Origin: Halobacteriovoraceae bacterium
GTDB lineage: Bacteria > Bdellovibrionota > Bacteriovoracia > Bacteriovoracales > Bacteriovoracaceae
Length of the DNA: 64,000 bases
NCBI GenBank assembly: GCA_002712005.1
Contig: PASP01000004.1
Coordinates: 33,302 to 97,301, forward strand
Direction of reading: 5' to 3'
Shown here: piece after piece, positions 1 through 8,598 of the stretch
How positions within the stretch are numbered: the stretch's first letter is position 1
Layout: the number at the start of each line of letters is the position of its first letter
The notes under the pieces: model-generated
Told to the model about the DNA's origin: nothing
Seen by the model: only the letters and a program-made list of their open reading frames with translations
Databases searched by the model: none
Position numbers and translations under genes: made by a program

Positions 1-464
1 ATATTATCAACATTACCTAGTCCCACATCAGAATTCGTGGCTCCTGTTTTATCAATCTTACTCCAGGAAATAGCCGCACTGGCATTGATCTTGGCATTGG
101 TAATCCCGCCATCCTTTAATTGAAGAGCATCCGTGGCCACTTCAATCGTACTATTATCCACTTGAACATCGATAGTTCCCGTTGTGGTATACGGTCCATC
201 ACTAAGAGCAGCTCCCCCAGTAATAGACGTTACGCTTCCCATTCCTGAAGTGGCATTATCCACATAAGTCTTTACTGCATTTTGAGAAGGAACTTTATTC
301 GCATCCGTTCCTAGCGTTGCGGCTTGGTCGAGATAGCTTAGAGGCATCTGTTGAATATTATCTACATTTCCAAGTCCCACATCAGAATTGGTGGCGCCAG
401 TTTTATCGATCTTACTCCAAGCAATCGCTGCACTTCCTGAAACGTCAGCATCGACGATCGCGCC
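1..464 (-). repeat. Long direct repeat inside the fibre-like lipoprotein gene
   Basis: Bases 1-110 closely match bases 355-464. The offset of 354 bases equals 118 codons, so the repeat stays in frame. It encodes the motif WSKIDKTGATNSDVGLGNVDN and neighbouring residues. More units probably lie beyond the window edge. Confidence 0.8.
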
Positions 465-1442
465 ATCAGCAATTTCAGTGGAAGAGACAGAACCGGCTCC
501 CCCACCCGAGAGATCATCGCCTACCACCCACTGGCTTCCATCATATTTTAAAATTTTTCCTGCACTAGGAGCTATGGTGGTTAAATCCACATCGGAGATA
601 TCCCCAATAGAAGAAGTACTCTTATCAATTTGCGCCCAAGTGTAATCCCCTGTGGTGGGAACAATCCCACCCGTTCTTCCGTTAAAGCTTGTCACATCAG
701 ATGAGTTACTAATTTGATCCCAAGTCGCTGTAACATCGTTATAAACAATCCAGTCTCCTTGAGACCACGAACGAGAGTTACCGTCACCTGGATCAGAAAC
801 CCCATCGTTGGAAACAATATAGTACTCGCCCCCAACTGCTGAAGGATTGGGATTTCCTCCAACGGAAGCATCCCATGTTCCGGCATAAGTGAGAGCATCT
901 AAATCAGCGGCCACCCACGAAGACCCATTCCATCTTAAAAGCTGACCCGTAAGCGCTCCCATGGAAGAAAGCTTAACAGAAGTAATCGCTCCATCAGCAA
1001 TCTTCGCCGTTGTCACTTGATCATCTCCAATCTTAGCGGTGCTCACGGAAGAATCTGGAAGATTAAAGGTCACTTCGATGACGGCCGCTCCATAAGCGTC
1101 TTCTAGAGTTAGGGTCATCAACGTATTTAGAGCGAGGGCAACTTTCGAAGAAGAGCTTAAAATCAGCTTAGTTGCACTTTTTGAAACTATGGATAAAAGA
1201 GAATCACTTCCCGATTGAGTGATTTTCACTTTTGTTACACCATCGAGGTCAGTTCCCGTGATGACGATTTCGTCATTCACAAGTTTAACCTGATCCACAC
1301 TCGCGCGTACTGAGCGATTGCGATCTCTCGCCTCTTGATCTTTAGAAGAAAGATTCAAAGAGACCTTACCTTTATCACTGGGAAGAAGGCAGGAGCTGAG
1401 CGCACAGAATAGAAATATAAGAGTTAGAAATCTTTTCGTCAT
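1..1442 (-). CDS. Tail-fibre-like repeat lipoprotein (3' end outside window)
   Basis: The gene starts at the ATG at 1442 and is still open at base 1, so its C-terminus is missing. The N-terminus is a lipoprotein signal ending in LSSC, which points to a lipid-anchored envelope protein. The next 100 or so residues look like an Ig-like fold. After that come low-complexity repeats with phrases such as TTAKIADGAITSVKLS, WSKIDKTGATNSDVGLGNVDN and PSQNAVKTYVDNAT, which are typical of phage tail-collar fibres and large surface fibres. One repeat of about 118 codons is seen about one and a half times. Function is unknown; a surface fibre or adhesin is inferred from the repeat style. The reading frame and lipobox are clear; the role is not. 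Confidence 0.8.
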   Translation of the reverse strand, partial: MTKRFLTLIFLFCALSSCLLPSDKGKVSLNLSSKDQEARDRNRSVRASVDQVKLVNDEIVITGTDLDGVTKVKITQSGSDSLLSIVSKSATKLILSSSSKVALALNTLMTLTLEDAYGAAVIEVTFNLPDSSVSTAKIGDDQVTTAKIADGAITSVKLSSMGALTGQLLRWNGSSWVAADLDALTYAGTWDASVGGNPNPSAVGGEYYIVSNDGVSDPGDGNSRSWSQGDWIVYNDVTATWDQISNSSDVTSFNGRTGGIVPTTGDYTWAQIDKSTSSIGDISDVDLTTIAPSAGKILKYDGSQWVVGDDLSGGGAGSVSSTEIADGAIVDADVSGSAAIAWSKIDKTGATNSDVGLGNVDNIQQMPLSYLDQAATLGTDANKVPSQNAVKTYVDNATSGMGSVTSITGGAALSDGPYTTTGTIDVQVDNSTIEVATDALQLKDGGITNAKINASAAISWSKIDKTGATNSDVGLGNVDN

Positions 1443-1695
1443 AAATCCTAGGTAAACGATATCACTAGACTTATCGGCATCTTAAAAGATCAATGAAAGC
1501 AGTAACTTAAGTGGATGAACAAAGGGGCAATATCTTCCAAAATGCCCTAGAAATAGGGCATATCTGGCCAATAATTTGAATACTTTATACTTTTTGAAAT
1601 TAATATTTATTTACTTATTTCTAAACAAGATCTCTCCCAAAAGATCGAAAGCTTTCCTTTGGTTCCATCCCCACTCTTCGGTTAAACTAGTCTTA

Positions 1696-2823
1696 ATGAA
1701 TTTTAAAAACCAGTTCTGCCCTAAGCCTTTCGAATATTTAGATATCCACTATGTTGATGGAGAATTTAGGGCCTATATGTGTTGCCCTACTTGGCTCCCT
1801 GTAAATCTTGGGGATATAGAAAAAGTCGGTTTTAAAAATCTATGGAATGGAGAGATCGCAAAGGAGATAAGAAAGAGTATTCTCAATGAATCCTTTCTCT
1901 ATTGTAGTGAAGAGCTTTGCCCAGAGATCCAATCTCAAAATCTCCATGATAAGAATTTCCTCTACAAGAAGGATTACCTCGATTACTTAAGTTACACGCA
2001 AGGAGAAGTTCCCCATGGCCCTAAGATCTTATACTTTAGTGAAGATCGAAGCTGTAATTTGAAATGCCCGAGTTGTAGAAAAGATTATATTTCCCTGTCG
2101 GAAGAAGATGTTGATCATTTGATTTCCGTACGAGAGGGATTTATGCCAGAGCTCATGAGAGATGTGGAATCTTTGAATATTTGTTCAAGTGGAGATCCTT
2201 TTGCCTCACAAATTTATCGAAAATTTCTTTTTGAATTAGAGGGAAGAAAATATCCCTCCCTTAAAATTAATTTAAATACAAATGGTGTTCTTCTTACTTC
2301 TCATGTTTTTGAAAAAATGAATAAAGTACATGCCAATCTTGGTTCAATCTTCATTAGTCTTGATGCTGCAACAGAAGCGACTTACAACAAAGTGAGAGTC
2401 GGAGGAAATTGGGATAAAGTGATCCAAAATATTCGAGACCTTGTTCAAGCAAAGAAGCGAGGAATCATCGATCATCTTCAACTGGACTTTGTGGTTCAAG
2501 ATAATAATTTTCACGAAATGCCTCAGTTTGTTAAATTGGGTAAAGAGCTAGGTGTTGATCAGGTATATTTTCAAAGAATATCCAACTGGGGAACATACTC
2601 TCGCGAAGAATTTAAAAGAAAAGATATGGCCCATCCCCAACACGCTCAATACAAACGCTTCTTAGAAGTTTGCCGTCATCCCCTCATGAGAAATGGTCTG
2701 ATTAAGAAAGGAAATATTCAAAGGTTTATACCAAAGTCTAATCGAGACAAGGCCATTGAATTCATCAAAGACTTCAGTTGGTTAAGAAGAACGAGAACGA
2801 AGCTCAAAAAAATTTTAAATTAA
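1696..2823 (+). CDS. Radical SAM protein with N-terminal SPASM-like cysteines
   Basis: The radical SAM cluster motif CNLKCPSC lies in the middle of the protein, followed by a TIM-barrel-like stretch with NLNTNGV and FISLDAATEATY. Ahead of it is a SPASM-like segment with CCPTW, a LWNG block and a C-x4-CP pair. In most SPASM enzymes that segment is at the C-terminus. I chose the ATG at 1696. An upstream TTG at 1576 would add 40 hydrophobic residues with no ribosome site, but neither start has a strong one. The gene ends inside the last codons of purE on the other strand. The substrate is unknown; relatives modify peptides or act in surface polysaccharide clusters. Confidence 0.8.
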   Translation: MNFKNQFCPKPFEYLDIHYVDGEFRAYMCCPTWLPVNLGDIEKVGFKNLWNGEIAKEIRKSILNESFLYCSEELCPEIQSQNLHDKNFLYKKDYLDYLSYTQGEVPHGPKILYFSEDRSCNLKCPSCRKDYISLSEEDVDHLISVREGFMPELMRDVESLNICSSGDPFASQIYRKFLFELEGRKYPSLKINLNTNGVLLTSHVFEKMNKVHANLGSIFISLDAATEATYNKVRVGGNWDKVIQNIRDLVQAKKRGIIDHLQLDFVVQDNNFHEMPQFVKLGKELGVDQVYFQRISNWGTYSREEFKRKDMAHPQHAQYKRFLEVCRHPLMRNGLIKKGNIQRFIPKSNRDKAIEFIKDFSWLRRTRTKLKKILN

Positions 2824-3294
2824 GTCCTTATTCATCTGATCCACTTTCTCTTTAAGTGAATCCTTATAATTCTTTAATTTCTCTTGGAGTTGAGAATTTC
2901 CTGTGGCCAAAATTTTAACCATAAAAAGCCCCCCGTTATAAGCACCATTTACGGCCATAGTGGCAACAGGCACTCCCTTTGACATTTGAGCTATAGATAA
3001 TAAGGAATCCCATCCATCAAGTGAGTTACTGGACTTAACTGGAACACCGATCACAGGAAGTGTCGTTGCACTGGCCACCATTCCCGGAAGATGGGCAGCA
3101 CCACCGGCTCCTGCAATAATCCCTTGAAAGCCATTATCTAGAGCTTTTTGGGCAAATTCAATCATGGCCTCAGGTGTTCGATGAGCACTAATCACTTTCA
3201 CCATATGAGGAATATCAAATTCGTTAAGAGCATCGATTGCTCCTTGCATAACCTTTAGATCACTTGAAGACCCCATGATAATAGCAACTTTCAT
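2815..3294 (-). CDS. purE: N5-carboxyaminoimidazole ribonucleotide mutase (class I PurE)
   Basis: PurE moves the carboxyl group of N5-CAIR to give CAIR in purine synthesis. The 159-residue length fits class I. Visible motifs are GSSSD near residue 8, SAHRTP near 40 and GAGGAAHLPGM near 62, which form the substrate pocket. The ATG overlaps the end of purK by four bases, so the two are translationally coupled, with purK first. The 3' end overlaps the convergent radical SAM gene by nine bases. Confidence 0.97.
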   Translation of the reverse strand: MKVAIIMGSSSDLKVMQGAIDALNEFDIPHMVKVISAHRTPEAMIEFAQKALDNGFQGIIAGAGGAAHLPGMVASATTLPVIGVPVKSSNSLDGWDSLLSIAQMSKGVPVATMAVNGAYNGGLFMVKILATGNSQLQEKLKNYKDSLKEKVDQMNKDLI

Positions 3295-4418
3295 TTTTTC
3301 ATTCCTTGTACTCTTATTTTATTCTTATTCCATTCATATCTTTTAATAAGATTTTTTAAAGAAGAGTCTATCAATGTAATATGACCCATCTTTCTTCCCT
3401 CACGACATTCTTTCTTTCCATAGTTATGGATATAGAGTTGATCTTCAGCAAGGGCTTCCCCTATTCCTAGCCATTGAGCTTCTCCTTCACCTTCACCAAT
3501 AATATTAAAAGTTAGAGAAAAGTCCGAACTACGTTTGCGATCGACGCTACCTAGGGGAAGACCTAGGACGGCCCTTAAATGATTCTCAAACTGAGATGAC
3601 CTACAAGATTCGATGGTGTGGTGACCTGAATTATGAGGTCGAGGTGCCAGTTCATTAATGAGAAGATCTCCCTTCTTATCTATAAACATTTCCACAGCGA
3701 GAACGCCAACCATATCAATTTTTTCAGCAATCTCTTGGGCAAGACTCATGGCCTGGTCTTGAATACGACGATCCACTTGAGCCGGGTACAGAGTATAAGA
3801 AATGAGATTTAATTCAGGATCAAAAACCATCTCCGTAGGAAGATATGTCTTAGTCTCTCCCGAAAACCCCCTTACAACAATGACTGATAACTCTTTTTCA
3901 ATCTCAACGGCTTCTTCCCACAAGACATTTTTCTTAAATACTTCAGTAATGTCTTGGAAGTTTCCTTTCCAGGCACAGACCCCTTTTCCATCATATCCAC
4001 CAGTAGGTGCTTTAAGAAAACCGTGAGGTGTATCTTTGTCTAGTTCTTCAAGTAATTGATAAGAAGATGTCGGAATATTATTTCTTTTGAAAAATTCCTT
4101 CTGCAGAAATTTATTTTGAATGATCTCAAGAACACTTGAATGGGGAGCTGTTAAAACACCCTTCTCTTCAAGTCTTTTCATCCCTTCTATGGAGACCGCT
4201 TCTAAATCTAAGGTGATGACATCACACTGTCCCAGCTGAGTCACCATATCATCAGGACTACGAAAAGATCCCTCTGATTCAGGACTTTGTCGGTTAAATC
4301 GCAAGGCCACGCAATCTTTTTGATCTAAAATTTGGACATCAATATCCCAGTCCAAACAAGTAGGAAGCATCATACGAGCAAGCTGCCCGCCACCAAGTAT
4401 ACCTAGTTTCTTATGCAT
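3291..4418 (-). CDS. purK: N5-carboxyaminoimidazole ribonucleotide synthase
   Basis: PurK is an ATP-grasp enzyme that makes N5-CAIR from AIR, bicarbonate and ATP, supplying PurE. The protein opens with the nucleotide-binding GILGGGQLARM motif. It also shows KAPTGGYDGKGVCAW of the ATP-grasp lid and NELAPRPHNSGHHTIE near the active site. Its 375 residues match the family. It is the first gene of a two-gene purKE operon. No riboswitch-like leader is evident upstream. Confidence 0.97.
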   Translation of the reverse strand: MHKKLGILGGGQLARMMLPTCLDWDIDVQILDQKDCVALRFNRQSPESEGSFRSPDDMVTQLGQCDVITLDLEAVSIEGMKRLEEKGVLTAPHSSVLEIIQNKFLQKEFFKRNNIPTSSYQLLEELDKDTPHGFLKAPTGGYDGKGVCAWKGNFQDITEVFKKNVLWEEAVEIEKELSVIVVRGFSGETKTYLPTEMVFDPELNLISYTLYPAQVDRRIQDQAMSLAQEIAEKIDMVGVLAVEMFIDKKGDLLINELAPRPHNSGHHTIESCRSSQFENHLRAVLGLPLGSVDRKRSSDFSLTFNIIGEGEGEAQWLGIGEALAEDQLYIHNYGKKECREGRKMGHITLIDSSLKNLIKRYEWNKNKIRVQGMKK

Positions 4419-4483
4419 AGGTTTTCCCGTTAAAATAAAGGATGACTTAGCTTAACAAATGTTTTTTTCGATGGAAATAGAAA

Positions 4484-4924
4484 CTAATTCTGAACTTGGC
4501 AAAGCTTTACAAATTGCCCTTGTCTATTCTTTTGACCGGAGCAATGGGCGGTACGCACAAAGAACTTCACCTCAGTACCATTGGCCTTATAATTAGACCC
4601 ATATAGAGAAAGCTGAAGCGCTAACTTGAAAGCATCTTTATTATAGAGAACTCCGAAGTCACCCTTTCTATTTTTGAAAGTACAACTTCCCTCTTCACTC
4701 ATCTCTCCGTTAGCAATATCCAAAGTGCATCTTATTTGACTTAGAGAAACCATACATTTTTGATCATTAGAGCAAAGGACTCTCATCCCTGACTTATAAT
4801 TACCCATGATAAGAGTATCAAAGAGATCTTTTTTTACCCCTTTGGTGGACACAGTCGCCCAAGTAGATGAAATCGAAAAAAAGAGAGTTATGAGTAGAGT
4901 GATCATGCTGAATCTTTTTAACAC
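4484..4924 (-). CDS. Small secreted protein of unknown function
   Basis: The 146-residue product begins with a Sec signal peptide, cut probably after TWA. The mature part has six cysteines, suggesting disulphides and a periplasmic or secreted site. The start is GTG at 4924, with AAGGA about ten bases upstream; the ATG six codons later is a possible alternative. It lies upstream of purK on the same strand, 65 bases away, but no functional link is seen. I do not recognise the family. Confidence 0.7.
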   Translation of the reverse strand: MLKRFSMITLLITLFFSISSTWATVSTKGVKKDLFDTLIMGNYKSGMRVLCSNDQKCMVSLSQIRCTLDIANGEMSEEGSCTFKNRKGDFGVLYNKDAFKLALQLSLYGSNYKANGTEVKFFVRTAHCSGQKNRQGQFVKLCQVQN

Positions 4925-5124
4925 TTAGAAGTTCCTTTGCAGAAAATCGTTTCTCTACTTTTATAATGGGCCATAAATTTTGGGTAGCTGACAGTAAATT
5001 TTACTAATATCACTGCACATGCCTAAAACTTTTACACTATCGTTCCCACCGACTTATCCAATTGCCTGAAATCACATCAAAAAAGATGGCAACAATCCTG
5101 CAAACTATAAGTCAGAGGTTATGA

Positions 5125-5742
5125 ATGATTAAAAAAATGACATATATACTAATTTCCCTAATAGGCGCACTAAGCCTTTCTTCTTGTGGCGTACCTCTAC
5201 CGCTACAAAGTGACCTTATGATCCGTGGAGAAAATGCAGTAAGACAATTCTCTACCACAGACAGTGCCTTCACTTCCTATGTTGAAGAATTTGAGCAATT
5301 GGGAAAAACCATAAATCAAGATGTTAAATTTGAAGTAGGCGATATCCCTATTAATTTTGGGAATATCAAAAATGAGAGCTATCAAGGGGTGTGCTACACC
5401 TATACGGATGGAACAAGAGAAGTCATTATCAGAAAATCTTGGTGGGACAACCATACTGATGACTACAGAAGATCTCTAATCTTTCATGAACTAGGACATT
5501 GTCGTCTCGATCGCGACCACCTGGATGAAACCCACGAGGTCAATGGCGAAGTTATGAAGATTTCCATGATGAACTCTGTTATCATACGACCTAGAGACTA
5601 TACTCGTTATACAAATCCTTATCACAATGAGCTATTCACAAAGAGCACCGTTAGCCTCTTTGAAGCATGGACAAGTGATCAAAATGAAGAAGAAGATGAT
5701 GAGTCTTCTCAAGGTGAAGAGGCCGAACACAGTCATGACTAA
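5125..5742 (+). CDS. Putative zinc metallopeptidase lipoprotein
   Basis: The signal peptide ends in the lipobox LSSC, so the protein is probably lipid-anchored. The motif FHELGHCRLDRDH contains HExxH, the zinc site of gluzincin and metzincin peptidases; the downstream histidine or aspartate could be the third ligand. The 205-residue length suits a minimal peptidase domain. The last 20 residues are very acidic. The stop overlaps the start of the following esterase by eight bases, implying coupling. Substrate unknown; peptidase activity is inferred from HExxH only. Confidence 0.8.
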   Translation: MIKKMTYILISLIGALSLSSCGVPLPLQSDLMIRGENAVRQFSTTDSAFTSYVEEFEQLGKTINQDVKFEVGDIPINFGNIKNESYQGVCYTYTDGTREVIIRKSWWDNHTDDYRRSLIFHELGHCRLDRDHLDETHEVNGEVMKISMMNSVIIRPRDYTRYTNPYHNELFTKSTVSLFEAWTSDQNEEEDDESSQGEEAEHSHD

Positions 5743-6412
5743 CACATCCGAATGCCCCTTTCGTTTAGATAATCTCCCCCTAACTTATAGCTATATTCCC
5801 GCTGTGAATAAAGGGATGACGGATGGCTCAAAATGGATGCTCCTTCTTCACGGTCGTGGAGACAATAAAAGCTCCTACGAAGTCCTCGCGAAAGAAATCA
5901 ACGTGACAGGCGTAAACTTCTTGGCACTCAATGCTCCCTTTCCTATGCCCATGGGCTTTATGGAAGGATACTCTTGGTATGACGAACACTTTGATCCTCA
6001 AGAGATTCCCTATAGAAAGTCTATTGAACTTCTTATTCAGACTATTGAAACCCTCTATTCCCAAGGACTTCACTGCAGCGATCTCTTTATTTTAGGATTC
6101 TCTCAGGGAGGACGAATGGCGATCGATCTTCTTCACCACTTAGAAACTCCAATTGCAGGGGCCATGGCGCTAAGTCCACGCATGAGCTCTTTTCACAACT
6201 ATATAAATCCTTCTCAAGCACTTACGAAAACCCCTATTTTTAGTGCTCATGGGGCACTTGATCCCATTATTCCTTACAGCGAAACCAAGGCCGAAATACA
6301 GAGAATGAGAGAAGTGAATCCCCAAATTGAATTTCAAACTTATGAAATAGGTCATGAAATAGATATTATGGAGATCATCGATTTAAGAAATTGGCTCAAC
6401 GAGCTGATTTAA
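5735..6412 (+). CDS. Alpha/beta hydrolase, phospholipase/carboxylesterase family
   Basis: The protein has LLLHGRGDNKSSY for the oxyanion region, GFSQGG for the serine nucleophile, an acidic residue in GALDPIIPY and a histidine in GHEID, giving the full Ser-Asp-His triad in the usual order. The fold and size match the YpfH-like carboxylesterase family. I chose the ATG at 5735, with GAAGAGG about a dozen bases upstream, because an upstream in-frame start would run deep into the previous gene. There is no signal peptide, so it is cytoplasmic. Substrate unknown, probably short esters. Confidence 0.85.
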   Translation: MTNTSECPFRLDNLPLTYSYIPAVNKGMTDGSKWMLLLHGRGDNKSSYEVLAKEINVTGVNFLALNAPFPMPMGFMEGYSWYDEHFDPQEIPYRKSIELLIQTIETLYSQGLHCSDLFILGFSQGGRMAIDLLHHLETPIAGAMALSPRMSSFHNYINPSQALTKTPIFSAHGALDPIIPYSETKAEIQRMREVNPQIEFQTYEIGHEIDIMEIIDLRNWLNELI

Positions 6413-6477
6413 GACCAAATTCCCCCAAAAGACATAAATAACTACTCAAAAGCATTGTTTTTAGGCATAATTTTTCT

Positions 6478-7038
6478 ATGACTAAAGTAAAAGAATTCTA
6501 TTCTCTTAAGACTAGGTCCATTCTTCTTGGCCTTCTCTTTGTAACCCTCACCCTTGCAGATCAGTGGTCCAAGATTTGGGCCGTTGAAGCCCTCAAAGGA
6601 AAAATGCCACGATTCTATCTTATGGGCACTTTTCAGCTGCGCTATGCTGAAAATACCGGAGCCTGGGGAAATCTCGGTGGTGACTGGGCTGAGCCTTGGC
6701 GCTCTATCTTTCTAATAGGACTTCCTATCCTCATCATTATTGGCTTTACTGGCTTTTACCTACTCTACAAGCATACTTCTAAATTAGAATCTTGGGCCTA
6801 TGCCCTTATCATTACAGGTGGAGTAGGAAATTTGATCGATCGCGTTCGCTACAACTATGTCGTAGACTTCCTTTATATGGGAATCAAAGAAAGGATCAAT
6901 CTTGGCTTTATGCAAATCCCTCTGGAAACCAATATTTTCAATATTGCGGATGTTGTGATTATGAGTGGAGCCTTTCTCATCATCATTAAAGTCATCAAAG
7001 AGAAATTCGAGAAAACTGACCCCTCTAATTGGAGTTGA
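6478..7038 (+). CDS. lspA: Lipoprotein signal peptidase (signal peptidase II)
   Basis: LspA cleaves the signal peptide of prolipoproteins ahead of the lipidated cysteine, in the inner membrane. Four hydrophobic segments are visible. The aspartyl-protease motifs are GGVGNLIDR and FNIADV, with the catalytic aspartates; DQWSK near residue 28 and NTGAWGNL are also family marks. The 186-residue length is normal. It stands alone here, in a genome rich in lipoproteins. It ends in TGA, which shows that UGA is used as an ordinary stop. Confidence 0.97.
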   Translation: MTKVKEFYSLKTRSILLGLLFVTLTLADQWSKIWAVEALKGKMPRFYLMGTFQLRYAENTGAWGNLGGDWAEPWRSIFLIGLPILIIIGFTGFYLLYKHTSKLESWAYALIITGGVGNLIDRVRYNYVVDFLYMGIKERINLGFMQIPLETNIFNIADVVIMSGAFLIIIKVIKEKFEKTDPSNWS

Positions 7039-7297
7039 TTTCTCTCGGACATCTTTCTATCTTCCATAAAAGCGAGGACTTAATTTCTGCTCAAGAGGTC
7101 TGTATATTAATGAGCTCTCCTGGGTCAGCCCTCGCTCCATTCAAACAGCTAACCTATTAATATTTAATGATATTCTGAGTGCATGAGAAGACCAACACCA
7201 TTTAAAGGGGTCAGTTTGTTACTTTTTTACTTGGGATATTGATGTTTTTTCGAATTTCTATAGATTACTCGAAATTCATTTATAAATGGGGGTTTAT

Positions 7298-7897
7298 ATG
7301 AAATTAGCATTGGGGACGATGATTCTCGTCTTATTTTCGATCCATACTCAAGCTGAAGAAACAAAGCTCTGTGTAGCCACGAAGAATAATCAAATTGGTT
7401 ACGCAAGTGCAATGAACTATCAAGTAGGTTGCCTAAATAGTGTGATTGAAACTGAAAGTATCGTTACCAGCTTTCTCTTTCCTCTTCCCTACAACTGGGG
7501 AAAGAAGGCCCGTAAAATTCTTGATCAGCAAATGGACGTATTTGGTAGAGAGAGAGTCGGATTTATGGATGCAGGATTAGAAGATGATATTTTGATTTAT
7601 GATGAAAAGGGAACGGCAGAAAAAGTTGAAAATTTCTGTACGGCGAATAAGTTCAATTATAAAAAAATTGGAATCAATCAAGATCAGATTGTCTTTGATA
7701 TTGCATTAAATTGTGGTGACCAATCTATCATCAATGAGCATATTCAAGGTATATCCGACGAAGAGCTTAAAACTTATATGAAAGACATTGGTTATGAGTT
7801 TGCTGTTGAGGCTAAGATCTCTAATCGTGGTGTATTCGGGACAGGTCTAAACAAGAGTTACTACTCTTTCTCATCCCTATCTTTGTTTAAAAAATAG
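7298..7897 (+). CDS. Secreted protein of unknown function
   Basis: A signal peptide of about 20 residues is followed by a 180-residue mature part with four or five cysteines. The ATG at 7298 is preferred because a GGGGG ribosome site sits six bases before it; the ATG at 7286 overlaps that site. A hairpin follows the stop. No domain is recognised, and the neighbours give no clue. Confidence 0.7.
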   Translation: MKLALGTMILVLFSIHTQAEETKLCVATKNNQIGYASAMNYQVGCLNSVIETESIVTSFLFPLPYNWGKKARKILDQQMDVFGRERVGFMDAGLEDDILIYDEKGTAEKVENFCTANKFNYKKIGINQDQIVFDIALNCGDQSIINEHIQGISDEELKTYMKDIGYEFAVEAKISNRGVFGTGLNKSYYSFSSLSLFKK

Positions 7898-7904
7898 TCT
7901 TTTA

Positions 7905-7939
7905 GACGCTAGAAAGATCATTTTGGTCTTTCTAGTGTC
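7905..7939 (+). terminator. Hairpin after the secreted-protein gene
   Basis: GACGCTAGAAAGA pairs with TCTTTCTAGTGTC with one wobble around a nine-base loop, just past the stop codon at 7897. The T-run after it is weak, so it may be a partial terminator. Confidence 0.5.
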
Positions 7940-8070
7940 CAAAATATTTACGGCCTGTAAAAACTTCACCCAATCCCACTTTCCTAAGTCACTAAATTTA
8001 CGTTCAGCTTTCTGGCATCCTTTTTGTATCTTAATTAGTGAGAGAATCTAAGAGAGATTGAGAGGAAATT

Positions 8071-8598
8071 ATGAAATACGAAATTGTTCAAGCATCAAAT
8101 GTGGCCAAGAGAGCGATGAGAAAAGTTAATAAGAAGCAGGCCGATCGCGAACAACTCATGAAGCAAAAAAAGTATGCCATGAGACAGTATCGTAAAATGA
8201 TCAATGCTAAGAAGAAAGCATCTGAAGCTCGCCTTGATCAAGACTATTCTAAATATATTGAATGGGCGATTCTCGCTACTATTGCTTTGGCCGTCTTAAG
8301 TGTAAGTCATCCTCAAGTAGGTATTCTAGCGATTATTTTTGCCATTTTAATTGTAGCCGCCATTATGGATACAAAAATAAAGGCCATGGCCAATAAGCAT
8401 GAAAAAGAAATGGCCATGAAAGAAGAGAAACTAGAAAAGGCCTTACGTATGGTACAAAACGAAAATAGAGCTCAAGCAATCGAAGTAAAACCCGCTTCTA
8501 TTCTTGAGAAGACTGTACATCGCTTAAAACTTGCCAGTCATAAAGTATCACAAAACGATCAAAGCTTTACTGAGTTTCCTTACCGGAATATCCAATAG
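8071..8598 (+). CDS. Membrane protein with two helices and charged coiled-coil ends
   Basis: The 175-residue protein starts with about 50 lysine/arginine-rich residues likely to form a helix. Two adjacent hydrophobic helices follow (about residues 64-80 and 84-100), then a second charged helical tail. There is no signal peptide. The 3' end overlaps the convergent penicillin acylase gene by 32 bases. I do not recognise the family; the topology suggests an inner-membrane hairpin with both ends in the cytoplasm. Confidence 0.7.
   Translation: MKYEIVQASNVAKRAMRKVNKKQADREQLMKQKKYAMRQYRKMINAKKKASEARLDQDYSKYIEWAILATIALAVLSVSHPQVGILAIIFAILIVAAIMDTKIKAMANKHEKEMAMKEEKLEKALRMVQNENRAQAIEVKPASILEKTVHRLKLASHKVSQNDQSFTEFPYRNIQ

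Noticed and set aside
7071-7136. Inverted repeat AGCGAGG/CCTCGCT after lspA
   Set aside because: The loop is long and no conserved riboswitch or terminator shape was seen.
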